From UBA1562 sp041653955 (GTDB lineage Bacteria > Omnitrophota > Gorgyraeia > Gygaellales > Profunditerraquicolaceae): DNA of 19,954 nt. The position numbers and the translations under genes were made by a program. The stretch spans positions 1-19,954 of the forward strand of contig JBAZEH010000027.1 in the NCBI GenBank assembly GCA_041653955.1, given 5' to 3'. The notes beneath the pieces are model-generated. The model searched no databases. It had not been told where the DNA came from and saw only the letters and a list, made by a program, of their open reading frames with translations. Below, one piece after another: positions 8,283 to 15,922 of the stretch. Each line of letters begins with the position of its first letter. Position 1 is the first letter of the stretch.

Positions 8283-9440
8283 TTATTGGCTCAGAGCGAA
8301 ATCCGCTATCTGAGAAGCCGAAGACTGGATACCGAATCTATTTACCGTAGCGAACCCTCCCTCGATTAACCCGTCTCTATATGCTTGTTCTTGCAAAAGT
8401 AAGATTATTTTCTCTGCTAAACCTCTTATGTCCCCCGGGCTAAACCATAAAACATCCCTTCCGCCGGAGGCTATTTCCTTAATCCCGTCAAGCTCGGAAG
8501 ATATAACTGCGGTCCCGGATGCCCAGTATTCGAATATCTTCAAAGTGGTTATGATCCTATTCGGCAAAGAATCTTTACGCGGCACTATGCCAATAACGGC
8601 TTTCTTAAGGAAACCTACTGCGTCCTCGCGGGGTAAATAATCCGTGAATATGCATTTATCTAAGACTCCGGCTTCAATGGCCAACTTTCTTATATTTAAT
8701 AGCTGCCTGCCTCCTCCCACAAAATAAAATCTCGCCTGGGGAACCATGTTGGCAACGATAGGTATCGCCCGGACAAGGGTGTCTACGCCATGCTGGTAGT
8801 CAATGGCCCCTAAGTGTATTATCCCGTATTCTGCCCCCTTTTCTTTGCCCCGGGGCACCCTTTCCTTGTCCACGCCGTCATATACCACTTTAATCTTATC
8901 TGCGGATATACCCCTGGATACCAATAGCTCTTTCATGGCTTTGGTGGCGACTGTCATATAATCCGCTGAATTAATAATAAAATATTCGTATCTTAGCAGG
9001 AAAGGCGTCAGGATCTTCTCGAATACATTCCTTTCGCCTATCAAAAGGTATTCGGCGTGTATGTCTGTAATATCCAGCACGATCTTGAATCCATAAATTC
9101 TCTTTAAAAAGGGCAGGGTGGCGGCAGCTATCGTATTGTGGATAAAGAAGGTATCGGCAGCCCCGGCGAATCTTACGAACTTTCTCAGCAACCTAAGATT
9201 AAACTTCAAACTGCTCAGTATCTGGGAGCGCTGCTTTCTGGGGGCATGAAGCCAATGCACCTTAATCCCGTCTAAATCAGCAACTTTATCTGCGGGGGCT
9301 ATGATCACCACGTTGTGCCCCCTGGCCTTCATCTCAGAGGCGACTTTTAGCGTCCTCATCCCCCCGCCTCCCATTATAGGGTATACCAGGTCGTGGGTAG
9401 ATACGATTATATTTTTATATTTACTGCTGTCTTTTTTCAT
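8283..9440 (-). CDS. Glycosyltransferase family 4 (GT-B fold)
   Basis: This 385-residue cytoplasmic protein has the two-Rossmann GT-B layout. In the N-terminal half are GGGGMRTLKVASEMKARGH (24-42), the usual glycine-rich acceptor-side start, and KIVLDITDIHAEYL (119-132). In the C-terminal half are GIIHLGAI (206-213), FYFVGGG (238-244) and the donor-binding stretch with KIFEYWASGTAVISS (301-315) followed by GIKEIASGG. This matches GT4 enzymes, which transfer a sugar from a nucleotide donor with retention of configuration; donor and acceptor cannot be read from sequence. Length is normal for the family. The ATG at 9440 lies 20 bases inside the end of the preceding radical SAM gene and has no obvious ribosome site of its own, so coupling to that gene is likely. 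It precedes the GT-C/TPR gene by 39 bases. Confidence 0.9.
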   Translation of the reverse strand: MKKDSSKYKNIIVSTHDLVYPIMGGGGMRTLKVASEMKARGHNVVIIAPADKVADLDGIKVHWLHAPRKQRSQILSSLKFNLRLLRKFVRFAGAADTFFIHNTIAAATLPFLKRIYGFKIVLDITDIHAEYLLIGERNVFEKILTPFLLRYEYFIINSADYMTVATKAMKELLVSRGISADKIKVVYDGVDKERVPRGKEKGAEYGIIHLGAIDYQHGVDTLVRAIPIVANMVPQARFYFVGGGRQLLNIRKLAIEAGVLDKCIFTDYLPREDAVGFLKKAVIGIVPRKDSLPNRIITTLKIFEYWASGTAVISSELDGIKEIASGGRDVLWFSPGDIRGLAEKIILLLQEQAYRDGLIEGGFATVNRFGIQSSASQIADFALSQ

Positions 9441-10929
9441 CGACCAATAAAGAAATAAGCTGCTTTGAGATAAACCATGGGCCCAGGCCTTTAAGCGTAC
9501 GTAAAAATACCCGGTAATGCCTTAAATACCATGAAGGAGAAAATAATCTCCTTAAAAACCAGTTGGTTAAAAAGTCGCTCCTTATTTTTCCGGCCTGCCT
9601 GCCATTCAAGGAACCAGAATATACTGACGCGGAGGCTTTCCCGTCGTATTCCCGAAACCCCGGATCCTCCAGGTGCTCCTTTTCTTTCAGCATATCAAAA
9701 AAGGCTGTCCCGGGGAACGGGGTCGCAATGCTGACCTGTATGGAGTCAACATCAAGCCCCTCGGCAAAATCTATGGTCCTTTTAAAGTCATCCCCCGTTT
9801 CACCTAAGAGCCCGACAATAAAAGCCGCCTGGGTCTTTATACCGCTCACCCTGCAAAATCCTACTATCTCTTTAATCTTCTTTGGGTTTACCGGCTTGCC
9901 TATATTCTTTAAAATCCTGTCGCTTGCGCTTTCTATGCCGAATTTTATCCCGATACATCCGCTATCAGCCATATTTCCTATTAACTCTTCTGTCAAATTT
10001 ACTGTATCCCCCATACAGCTCCATCTTATCCCAAGCTTCCTTTTTGATATCTCAGAGCACAAAGAAACTATGCGCTCTTTATCTGCGGTAAAATTATCGT
10101 CATCAAAATAGACCTCTCTTGCCTTATATTTAACTGCGACTTCCTCCATCTCATCTACGACCCTCTGCGGAGAAAAGCTTCTGTATCTACCGTTACCGTA
10201 AAACACCTGGTTCCAAAGGCAAAAATAACAACGGTAAGGGCAGCCGCGCGAGCTTTGCATCTGGACCGCGGGGCGTAGCTGCGAAAAACCGTCCCAATAT
10301 AAAGACGGATCAGGACTGTCGTTAGCCGGAAAAATATCACGCAGAGGAAAAGGCAGCCTGTCCAGCGGATCGGCAAGAGAAGGCTCTCCTGTATCAAAAA
10401 CCCCCGAATCTTTTCTAAAAACAATGCCTGCGGGAAACCCCTCCCGATCTCCCCTGAGATGCTCAGCTAGTCCAAGCAGGCTATGCTCAAACTCTCCCTT
10501 TAAAACATAATCTATAGCCCCCCTTTCCGTAATGATATTACGGGCAAAAGTAGTAGCATGCGTTCCGCCTGCCGCGATAACTGCCCGGCAGCCATTCTTT
10601 ATCTTAGCTGCCAGCCCAAAGTCATAGTCAGCAGTAAGACTAACGATCTCATAAAAGATTATATCCGGATTTATAACCGCTATCTTATTTAATAAGTTAT
10701 CTACGTCAATATCCAAGGCAACGGCATCTATGGCATATACGTCGAAGCCATGCTCCTTAAGCAAAGATGCACTATATGCCAAAAAAAACGGGAAAGGAAG
10801 ATAATGCGGCATCATCCCTTTTATCTTAACTCCGGAATGGGGCCAACGGGAACCCGAACGGATATAATACCTCTCGCATATCTTATTTAACCCATCTTTA
10901 TAAGAGGGGTTCAACAAAAGGACTTTCAT
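9421..10929 (-). CDS. B12-binding-domain radical SAM enzyme
   Basis: This is a 502-residue enzyme. Residues 1-150 form a cobalamin-binding-type Rossmann domain, starting MKVLLLNPSY with IAAGGTHAT at 118-126; the classic DxHxxG cobalt-ligand motif is not visible, which is common in this class. The radical SAM core begins with SRGCPYRCYFC, giving the CX3CX2C cluster ligands C230, C234 and C237. It continues with YFDDDNF (274-280) and FIVGLLGETG (about 374-383), standard for this family. After about residue 430 comes a basic, helical tail with FLRRLFSPSWYL and FLRTLKG, which may contact membrane or a lipid-linked substrate. Relatives methylate, rearrange or cross-link unactivated carbons. The substrate is not predictable, but the neighbouring glycosyltransferases point to a sugar or lipid carrier. 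It overlaps the GT2 gene by 4 bases (ATGA) and the GT4 gene by 20. Confidence 0.9.
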   Translation of the reverse strand: MKVLLLNPSYKDGLNKICERYYIRSGSRWPHSGVKIKGMMPHYLPFPFFLAYSASLLKEHGFDVYAIDAVALDIDVDNLLNKIAVINPDIIFYEIVSLTADYDFGLAAKIKNGCRAVIAAGGTHATTFARNIITERGAIDYVLKGEFEHSLLGLAEHLRGDREGFPAGIVFRKDSGVFDTGEPSLADPLDRLPFPLRDIFPANDSPDPSLYWDGFSQLRPAVQMQSSRGCPYRCYFCLWNQVFYGNGRYRSFSPQRVVDEMEEVAVKYKAREVYFDDDNFTADKERIVSLCSEISKRKLGIRWSCMGDTVNLTEELIGNMADSGCIGIKFGIESASDRILKNIGKPVNPKKIKEIVGFCRVSGIKTQAAFIVGLLGETGDDFKRTIDFAEGLDVDSIQVSIATPFPGTAFFDMLKEKEHLEDPGFREYDGKASASVYSGSLNGRQAGKIRSDFLTNWFLRRLFSPSWYLRHYRVFLRTLKGLGPWFISKQLISLLVDEKRQQ

Positions 10930-11624
10930 ATATCTTTCCCTGGTAATATCCGGGTAATGTCGCTCGCCATCTGGCTTATTTCCGAAAGATTAAATGCCTT
11001 TGACCTGCCGCTACCGCGCACTTTAAGCGCAACAGGCAATTCTATTACACGTAAGCCTCTGCGTGCGGCCTTTATAAGGCTCTCGGATAAAATAAGGAAC
11101 CCGTTTGCCTTCAAGGATAACGGCCGTAGCGCGACAGCCGGAAAGATTGCCAAACCATTGTAATATTTCAGGTTTAAACGAAAAAATCCATTCAGAAACC
11201 ATGTATAGATCCTGGAGATAACCCTCCTGGCAAGAGAGCGGGGGTCCTGCCCCCTATGGTGACAGGCCACTATAGCGCTTTCGGAGAGATGCGGCAGGCA
11301 TACTTTAAACTCTGCAGCTGAATTCTCATGGTCCGCAGGAAACCAGGTATAGAATCTGCCTACAGCAACCGCAAGGGCATCCCTGTATGATGCCCCGATA
11401 CCAAGATTCTTATTATGGCTGATAACCCTGACTTGCGCGTAACGCTCTGCCAATTCAAAGGCAATGCGCCCCGTCGCATCTTTGCTGCCGTCATCCACTA
11501 TAATTATTTCCAGGCCTCCCGCAACAGAAGACAAGGTCGATAAAAGATCTTCTACGGCTGCCCTAAGCCCTCCTTCCTCATTAAAAGCCGGCACGCATAT
11601 AGACAAAAAAACCTTATTTTTCAT
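10926..11624 (-). CDS. Glycosyltransferase family 2, polyprenyl-phosphate-sugar synthase-like
   Basis: This 232-residue GT-A enzyme lacks membrane segments. The N-terminus reads SICVPAFNEE (8-17) and is followed by IIVDDGSKDAT (41-51), the nucleotide-sugar binding core. Further along are NKNLGIGASYRDAL (71-84) and a C-terminal part with YYNGLAIFP, RRGLRVIELPV and RGSGRSKA. These are features of the dolichyl/undecaprenyl-phosphate mannose or glucose synthase group. The second acidic motif, usually DxD-like, reads PADHEN (96-101), with a single Asp (D98). Enzymes of this group charge polyprenyl phosphate with a sugar, which GT-C enzymes then use; that fits the three GT-C-like genes downstream. 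It could instead transfer directly to an acceptor. It is coupled on both sides by ATGA overlaps with the SPASM gene before it and the B12 radical SAM gene after it. Confidence 0.88.
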   Translation of the reverse strand: MKNKVFLSICVPAFNEEGGLRAAVEDLLSTLSSVAGGLEIIIVDDGSKDATGRIAFELAERYAQVRVISHNKNLGIGASYRDALAVAVGRFYTWFPADHENSAAEFKVCLPHLSESAIVACHHRGQDPRSLARRVISRIYTWFLNGFFRLNLKYYNGLAIFPAVALRPLSLKANGFLILSESLIKAARRGLRVIELPVALKVRGSGRSKAFNLSEISQMASDITRILPGKDI

Positions 11625-12694
11625 ATAAAATTGACGTGGGCGGGAGGGTTCTTAAGCTCCCATAAATACTGGTTAATCTCATCTAACCTGCAGTTTAGCC
11701 TGCAGCTCTTTATATCCCATTTTGCGCCAAAGAGACGCATAACTTTTTTCCTGCGCCTCCCTTCCCAAATGCCATGGAAGCTATCAACCAGTATATTCCC
11801 TAATATAAAACGCTTATCCCCAAGAAAACGGCTGCAGGGATATATATCGCCCTCTGCCGATATATACGTAACAAACGGCAACCCCAGGCATCTCTTATAA
11901 GGCTTCTGGCGGTCCGACCTCTCCATAGCGCGGCGGCGGAATATTATCTGAAAATCTCTTTTTGAATATTTAGAAAGCTTCTCTTCCAGCGATAATAATT
12001 CCCTATCCTCAAATCCGCGACATCCTTTATGGCCGCTCATGGGGTGGCGCGAATAAGGCTTCACTATCATATAATCCACCCCCATATCCCTCAACAGGCG
12101 GGCCGAAGATACGGCATCATTGTAGTTTTGCGGTATCAAGAGGAACTGTGCCCCTATGGAACAACCATACCTGCGCCTGTCCCTGATATTTATAGCCTGC
12201 TCTAAATTATTTATGACAATACGAAAATCGCTCTTATTTGCTTTGTGGATAAGGGAATATGTTTTGGCGTTCCCGGCATCCAGGCTCACGCGCAGCCAAC
12301 TGAGATGCCCAAGCGTTTTTACGGCCGTCTCCCTATGAAACATCACGCCATTAGTCGTAACAGCCGTATCCAATCCTGATTTTTTTGTAAAAACTATTAT
12401 ATCCGCGGCCCCGTCATGTAAAAACGGTTCTCCTTCTCCGGCGTACATAACGCTTTTTACCCCTTTTGCTGCCGCATCCCTGATAAATTTCTTCAGTTCT
12501 TTCTGCTCTAAGCCCTTGGGACTGTATCTTAAATAATCAAAGGCACAGAATACGCAGCGGTGGTTGCAGCCCGAAAACAGGCCGATCTCCATATAAACAG
12601 GATAAATATTCTCCCCCTTAAGCCAATCGTGCACCCTGGGGATATGATAAATAAGCTTGTGGCTGTCTATCCTGAATTTATCCTGCTGCGTCAA
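11621..12694 (-). CDS. Radical SAM enzyme with SPASM-type C-terminal cluster domain, TTG start
   Basis: This is a 357-residue enzyme. The CX3CX2C ligands are C43, C47 and C50 in SGCNHRCVFC, followed by MYAGEGEPFLH (83-93), the GGEP-like SAM-binding motif, and VTTNGVM (112-118). A C-terminal SPASM-like domain supplies additional cysteines: C269, C287 (in EGDIYPC), C331 and C335, with the usual ILGN between them. It ends with NPPAHVNFI. SPASM domains bind auxiliary iron-sulfur clusters; relatives oxidise or cross-link peptides, sugars or alcohols, so the substrate is open. A TTG at 12694 is the only sensible start: the next Met is at residue 35, within eight residues of the cluster motif, and AAGGGGG lies 7 bases upstream of the TTG. 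It begins 4 bases after the preceding, different SPASM enzyme and overlaps the GT2 gene by 4 bases. Confidence 0.87.
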   Translation of the reverse strand: MTQQDKFRIDSHKLIYHIPRVHDWLKGENIYPVYMEIGLFSGCNHRCVFCAFDYLRYSPKGLEQKELKKFIRDAAAKGVKSVMYAGEGEPFLHDGAADIIVFTKKSGLDTAVTTNGVMFHRETAVKTLGHLSWLRVSLDAGNAKTYSLIHKANKSDFRIVINNLEQAINIRDRRRYGCSIGAQFLLIPQNYNDAVSSARLLRDMGVDYMIVKPYSRHPMSGHKGCRGFEDRELLSLEEKLSKYSKRDFQIIFRRRAMERSDRQKPYKRCLGLPFVTYISAEGDIYPCSRFLGDKRFILGNILVDSFHGIWEGRRRKKVMRLFGAKWDIKSCRLNCRLDEINQYLWELKNPPAHVNFI

Positions 12695-12698
12695 CGCG

Positions 12699-13565
12699 CT
12701 ACCCCCTTATATCCTTGGCCTCTACAGACGTATGCCCATAGACCTGAAATCTGTTAGTTTTTACCTTTATATCGCAAGGGTTACAGTCACCGAACTGATC
12801 GCAGGCCATAAACTTGTCCTCTATCCCAAACCTCGGATCCAACAAATTGCCTATAGGAGGAAAATGTTTATAAAGGTCGTGGTGGCATCGATATATACTC
12901 CCATCCGGCCCGATGATAAGCTCTGAGGTACGGCAAAGGCAACTCTTCCTGCTCTTAGCCCCTACTGCTTCGGGATAAAGATAAGTCCCGTGCATTCTTC
13001 CCCCGAACTCTCCCAGGAACTCTTTTGTCCTGAAATCTATCCCCAGGCTATCACACCTCTTCTTGGCGGCAAAGACCTTACCTTCAAACAAAGGATGCAG
13101 GATACCAAAGATACCTATAGAAAACCCGGCCTGCTTGATCTTCAATACCTTCTTCACAAGGATATCCAGATCCATATGGTCAGGATGATAGCTTACTCTT
13201 ATATTGGGATACAAAGCGCCTCTATTTAAACGGGAGGCCTCGATATTATCAATAAATTCATCGGCGTCAAAGAAAAGATTGGTCAAAATATCCATAGACA
13301 GCTCTTTTTTGATCCCTTTGATTATCCGGATAAAGTCCGGATGCAATCCCGGCTCTCCGCCCTGTATAGTTACCGGCAGGTCTTCAGGGCAAACAAGGCG
13401 GTTCAAACCCTGCACCATCCTTTCTCCCGGCATAACCGCTGCCTCTCGCCTGGGCCCTCCTCCAAAAGAATTTATGCAATAGCCGCACTCCAGGTTACAG
13501 TCCAGCGTAAGGAAACAGGCTATATAATTATACCTTTCTGGAAGACGTATTTCTGGTAAATTCAT
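12699..13565 (-). CDS. Radical SAM enzyme with SPASM-like C-terminal cysteines
   Basis: This 288-residue enzyme has the CX3CX2C motif early, at C23, C27 and C30 (LDCNLECGYC), followed by VTIQGGEPGLHPDF (65-78), the GGEP motif. The C-terminal region has C209, C211, C227 (in GPDGSIYRC), C255, C261 and C264 (DCNPC), a SPASM/twitch-like set able to hold one or two auxiliary clusters. It is shorter than its downstream neighbour and differs from it in sequence, so the two are not a recent duplication. The family includes peptide-modifying and small-molecule-oxidising enzymes; no precursor-peptide gene is visible nearby, and the glycosyltransferase setting favours a sugar or lipid substrate, which is inference. 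The ATG at 13565 lies 38 bases inside the end of the GT9 gene, one of the longer overlaps in the block. Confidence 0.87.
   Translation of the reverse strand: MNLPEIRLPERYNYIACFLTLDCNLECGYCINSFGGGPRREAAVMPGERMVQGLNRLVCPEDLPVTIQGGEPGLHPDFIRIIKGIKKELSMDILTNLFFDADEFIDNIEASRLNRGALYPNIRVSYHPDHMDLDILVKKVLKIKQAGFSIGIFGILHPLFEGKVFAAKKRCDSLGIDFRTKEFLGEFGGRMHGTYLYPEAVGAKSRKSCLCRTSELIIGPDGSIYRCHHDLYKHFPPIGNLLDPRFGIEDKFMACDQFGDCNPCDIKVKTNRFQVYGHTSVEAKDIRG
12702..12708 (-). promoter_or_regulatory. Ribosome binding site that decides the TTG start at 12694
   Basis: The minus strand reads AAGGGGG here, 7 bases before a TTG codon and overlapping the last codons of the previous gene. With no ATG or GTG in a workable position, this site supports TTG initiation for the 357-residue radical SAM gene. 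Confidence 0.65.
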
Positions 13566-14490
13566 ACTCGACTTTCTCTTTAACCCTCTCCGGGAAAATA
13601 TACTCCATACACTGCCTTTTCTTTTCGCAATACGGCCGAAGACAAGGCGTGCATTTATACGGCGCCTCCGGCAATAAAAACGACCCCCGATTATAAAAAT
13701 ATATCTCCCTGTGAGATGTAGGTCCGAATAATGCGATCACCTTCTTTTTCAAGGCCAGCGCCAGGTGCAGCCCCAGAGTGTCCGCCGTTATTATCATCCT
13801 GCATGAATCTATCCAATCCATATATTCCCGGATATCGCCCAAACCCTCCTGCCAAGATATAGCGTACCTGTCTTTTAAAAGGCTCTCAAGCCCTTCCCAA
13901 CAATATCTGGGCCAGGCCTTATTACTCCATTTGTATCCGGTACTCCAATTAAAACCTATATCATATTTAACCTTGGAGTTTGGCCTATAACCGAGAAGAT
14001 ACTCCTCGTAATTCCATTTCTTATCCAGGGCCTCCGCCAGGATCTCCTGCCAACAGTTCTTATTTTCTCTTTTCTTTTTTATATCCTGCGCCAACTCAAG
14101 CAATCTCTTGCTGCCTAAGGCATATTTATGAAGATTGCCGGACCCGTTAAGGTAAAAACCGAAATATTCATTAAAAACCAGGGAACCGGAAAATTCACAA
14201 ATCTCGGGGATTTTCTCTAAATTAACTACGGTATCAAACCTGTCTTTTTTAAGCTCGGAGAGGATATCGGGATCGTAAGCCAATATTCTGTTTATATGCT
14301 TATTGCCCTCCAGCAGGGGAAATGCCTGCCTGTCTGCTAACCAGGAGACATGGTATCCTTTAAAAAAATGCAAAATAACCGTACTCCTTAAGACATCTCC
14401 CAGGCTGGTTGTAAGGCTCAACGCGCTATCCAATGTCTCTGAATACCCCAGCTTGACAATCAATACCTTCTTATCCGCTTTTATTCTCAT
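13528..14490 (-). CDS. Glycosyltransferase family 9 (heptosyltransferase-like)
   Basis: This 320-residue GT-B enzyme begins KVLIVKLG (8-15), has TSLGDVLRSTVILHFF (28-43) in the place of the family's GDhhhtxP segment, and carries ITADTLGLHLALAL (about 234-247) then VIALFGPT, the signature of ADP-heptose:LPS heptosyltransferase relatives. A cysteine-rich C-terminal stretch, YKCTPCLRPYC then QCM, is common in the group and possibly structural. GT9 enzymes add heptose or related sugars to inner-core lipids on the cytoplasmic face, so this gene argues for a lipopolysaccharide-like or glycolipid product in a diderm cell. The donor need not be heptose. Start ATG at 14490 is 20 bases inside the end of the preceding radical SAM gene, with AGGAG about 10 bases upstream. 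It overlaps the next gene by 38 bases. Confidence 0.88.
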   Translation of the reverse strand: MRIKADKKVLIVKLGYSETLDSALSLTTSLGDVLRSTVILHFFKGYHVSWLADRQAFPLLEGNKHINRILAYDPDILSELKKDRFDTVVNLEKIPEICEFSGSLVFNEYFGFYLNGSGNLHKYALGSKRLLELAQDIKKKRENKNCWQEILAEALDKKWNYEEYLLGYRPNSKVKYDIGFNWSTGYKWSNKAWPRYCWEGLESLLKDRYAISWQEGLGDIREYMDWIDSCRMIITADTLGLHLALALKKKVIALFGPTSHREIYFYNRGSFLLPEAPYKCTPCLRPYCEKKRQCMEYIFPERVKEKVEYEFTRNTSSRKV

Positions 14491-15922
14491 GCCTGAACCA
14501 CTCCTGCCTCAAGCTCCTGATGAAGATGCGTAACGACTCTAAAAACGTAGTGCGTGTAACATATATCTTGTTCCTAATCACATGCATCTTCAGCAAATAA
14601 TAGGCCAGGGTAAAAAACCGGCTGTGCCGAAAGAATATCAGGCGGCGCACTATAAGATTACGCAGCCGCGGCAAAACCACCGCTACAGATCCTAATACCG
14701 AAAGGTTCATTTGAATGTTCTTCTCCTTTTCGCTGAAACAGCTCAAGGGAGATTTATACATATAAGAAGTATGCATATTTTTATAATCGGGGTTGTAAAA
14801 CCCCATGTTGATGACCTGTTGTCCCAGCCTGGTCTTTGGATAAGGATGAAAGATCAGGAATTCTACCCACGACACCTGCGATTTTATCGCCAGGTCTATG
14901 GATTCTATATCATTATCGGTATTAGTCCCGGGCAATCCGATTATGCAATTAGTGAAAGTATGGATACCGTATTTCTTGCATAGAAGGTGGGCGGATATGA
15001 TCTGTTCGTCTGACATGCCGCGTTTAAGTATATTGTTCCTTATATCGGCGTTACCCGACTCAATAGACATGCTGATCGTACGGCATCCGGCATATTTCAA
15101 TAATTTGGCCATATCCTCTGTAAGGAGGTCCGCGCGGGTTAAAATGAAAAACGGCAGATTTATATGCTGCCTGTATTTCCGGGAAAACTCCTCCAGCCAT
15201 TCATCTGCCCTATAACTAAAAATATCGTCGTAGAACTTAACGTTGCTTAAGGGCCACCTCTCCCTGACCCGTTTTATGCCTTCTATCACATAATCCACGC
15301 TATGGCGGCGCACCAGCCTGCCCTTCCCCTTGTAAATATCATTCCAGGCGGCATTAAAACAATAGGCACAGCCATAAGAGCATCCCCGCGAAACAATGAA
15401 ATTCTTAAGCGGGTAGTTGCCCAGGGGAGTATTATCATATATTAAGGCGTAATCCGGGAAAGGCAGCGCGTCAAGGTCTTCCACTAAATTGCGGACTGAG
15501 AAATTACTTTCATTATTGCGGGTAACAAGATTCGGTATATTATCAGCGGATCTACCGGATGCGATCGCCTCAAGCAGGTCCGCAAAGGCGCCTTCCCCCT
15601 CTCCAACACATACCGCATCCAGGCTGTCTTCCCCGATAACTTCCGGAAAGAATGTCGGATGCGGGCCGCCCATAACCGTGAATATGCCGGGGAACCTCTC
15701 TTTAATAAGGCGGTTAATCCGAAGGTAATGTTTGGCCTCTCCCGTGCAGGCACTATACGCTATCAGGTCCGGATTCAATTCAGAAATGCGCTTTAAGGGA
15801 TCCTGCGAATTCATTTCGCACAGGTATATCGCGTGCCCTTCTTTCGCGGCGGATGCGGATATAGCGCACAATCCGACCGGAGCCAGGAAATTCTCGTTCT
15901 TAAATATAAAAAGTACTTTCAT
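14471..15922 (-). CDS. B12-binding-domain radical SAM enzyme (second in the locus)
   Basis: This is a 483-residue enzyme. The N-terminal B12-binding-type domain (about 1-125) has VMGGPHPTFFPEV (83-95) and VGEGEGAF (106-113), standard for the family, without a DxHxxG motif. The radical SAM cluster is C181, C185 and C188 in SRGCSYGCAYC, followed by KFYDDIFSY and the FTNCIIGLPGT stretch. A basic, partly hydrophobic C-terminal tail (about 405-475) has LRNLIVRRLIFF and YYLLKMHVIRNK, which could associate with the membrane. Known relatives methylate or rearrange carbon skeletons of lipids, tetrapyrroles, sugars and antibiotics; the substrate here is unknown. It directly follows the transketolase pair, overlapping its second subunit by 23 bases, and overlaps the GT9 gene by 20. 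This makes it a good candidate to act on the transketolase product or on its lipid-linked form. Confidence 0.9.
   Translation of the reverse strand: MKVLFIFKNENFLAPVGLCAISASAAKEGHAIYLCEMNSQDPLKRISELNPDLIAYSACTGEAKHYLRINRLIKERFPGIFTVMGGPHPTFFPEVIGEDSLDAVCVGEGEGAFADLLEAIASGRSADNIPNLVTRNNESNFSVRNLVEDLDALPFPDYALIYDNTPLGNYPLKNFIVSRGCSYGCAYCFNAAWNDIYKGKGRLVRRHSVDYVIEGIKRVRERWPLSNVKFYDDIFSYRADEWLEEFSRKYRQHINLPFFILTRADLLTEDMAKLLKYAGCRTISMSIESGNADIRNNILKRGMSDEQIISAHLLCKKYGIHTFTNCIIGLPGTNTDNDIESIDLAIKSQVSWVEFLIFHPYPKTRLGQQVINMGFYNPDYKNMHTSYMYKSPLSCFSEKEKNIQMNLSVLGSVAVVLPRLRNLIVRRLIFFRHSRFFTLAYYLLKMHVIRNKIYVTRTTFLESLRIFIRSLRQEWFRHENKSG

Noticed and set aside
9563..10111. Plus-strand open frame of 182 codons
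   Set aside because: It lies wholly antisense to the B12 radical SAM gene, has no recognisable domain and no convincing start context.
11621..13565. Peptide-modifying (RiPP) cluster suggested by two SPASM radical SAM enzymes
   Set aside because: No short precursor-like ORF, protease or peptide transporter is visible, and the neighbours are glycosyltransferases; a glycan or lipid substrate fits better, although the flanks are unseen.
9421..15922. Hopanoid-modification locus, because B12 radical SAM enzymes occur in hopanoid pathways
   Set aside because: No squalene-hopene cyclase or other recognisable hopanoid gene is present, and the basic-tailed radical SAM enzymes are not specific to that pathway.
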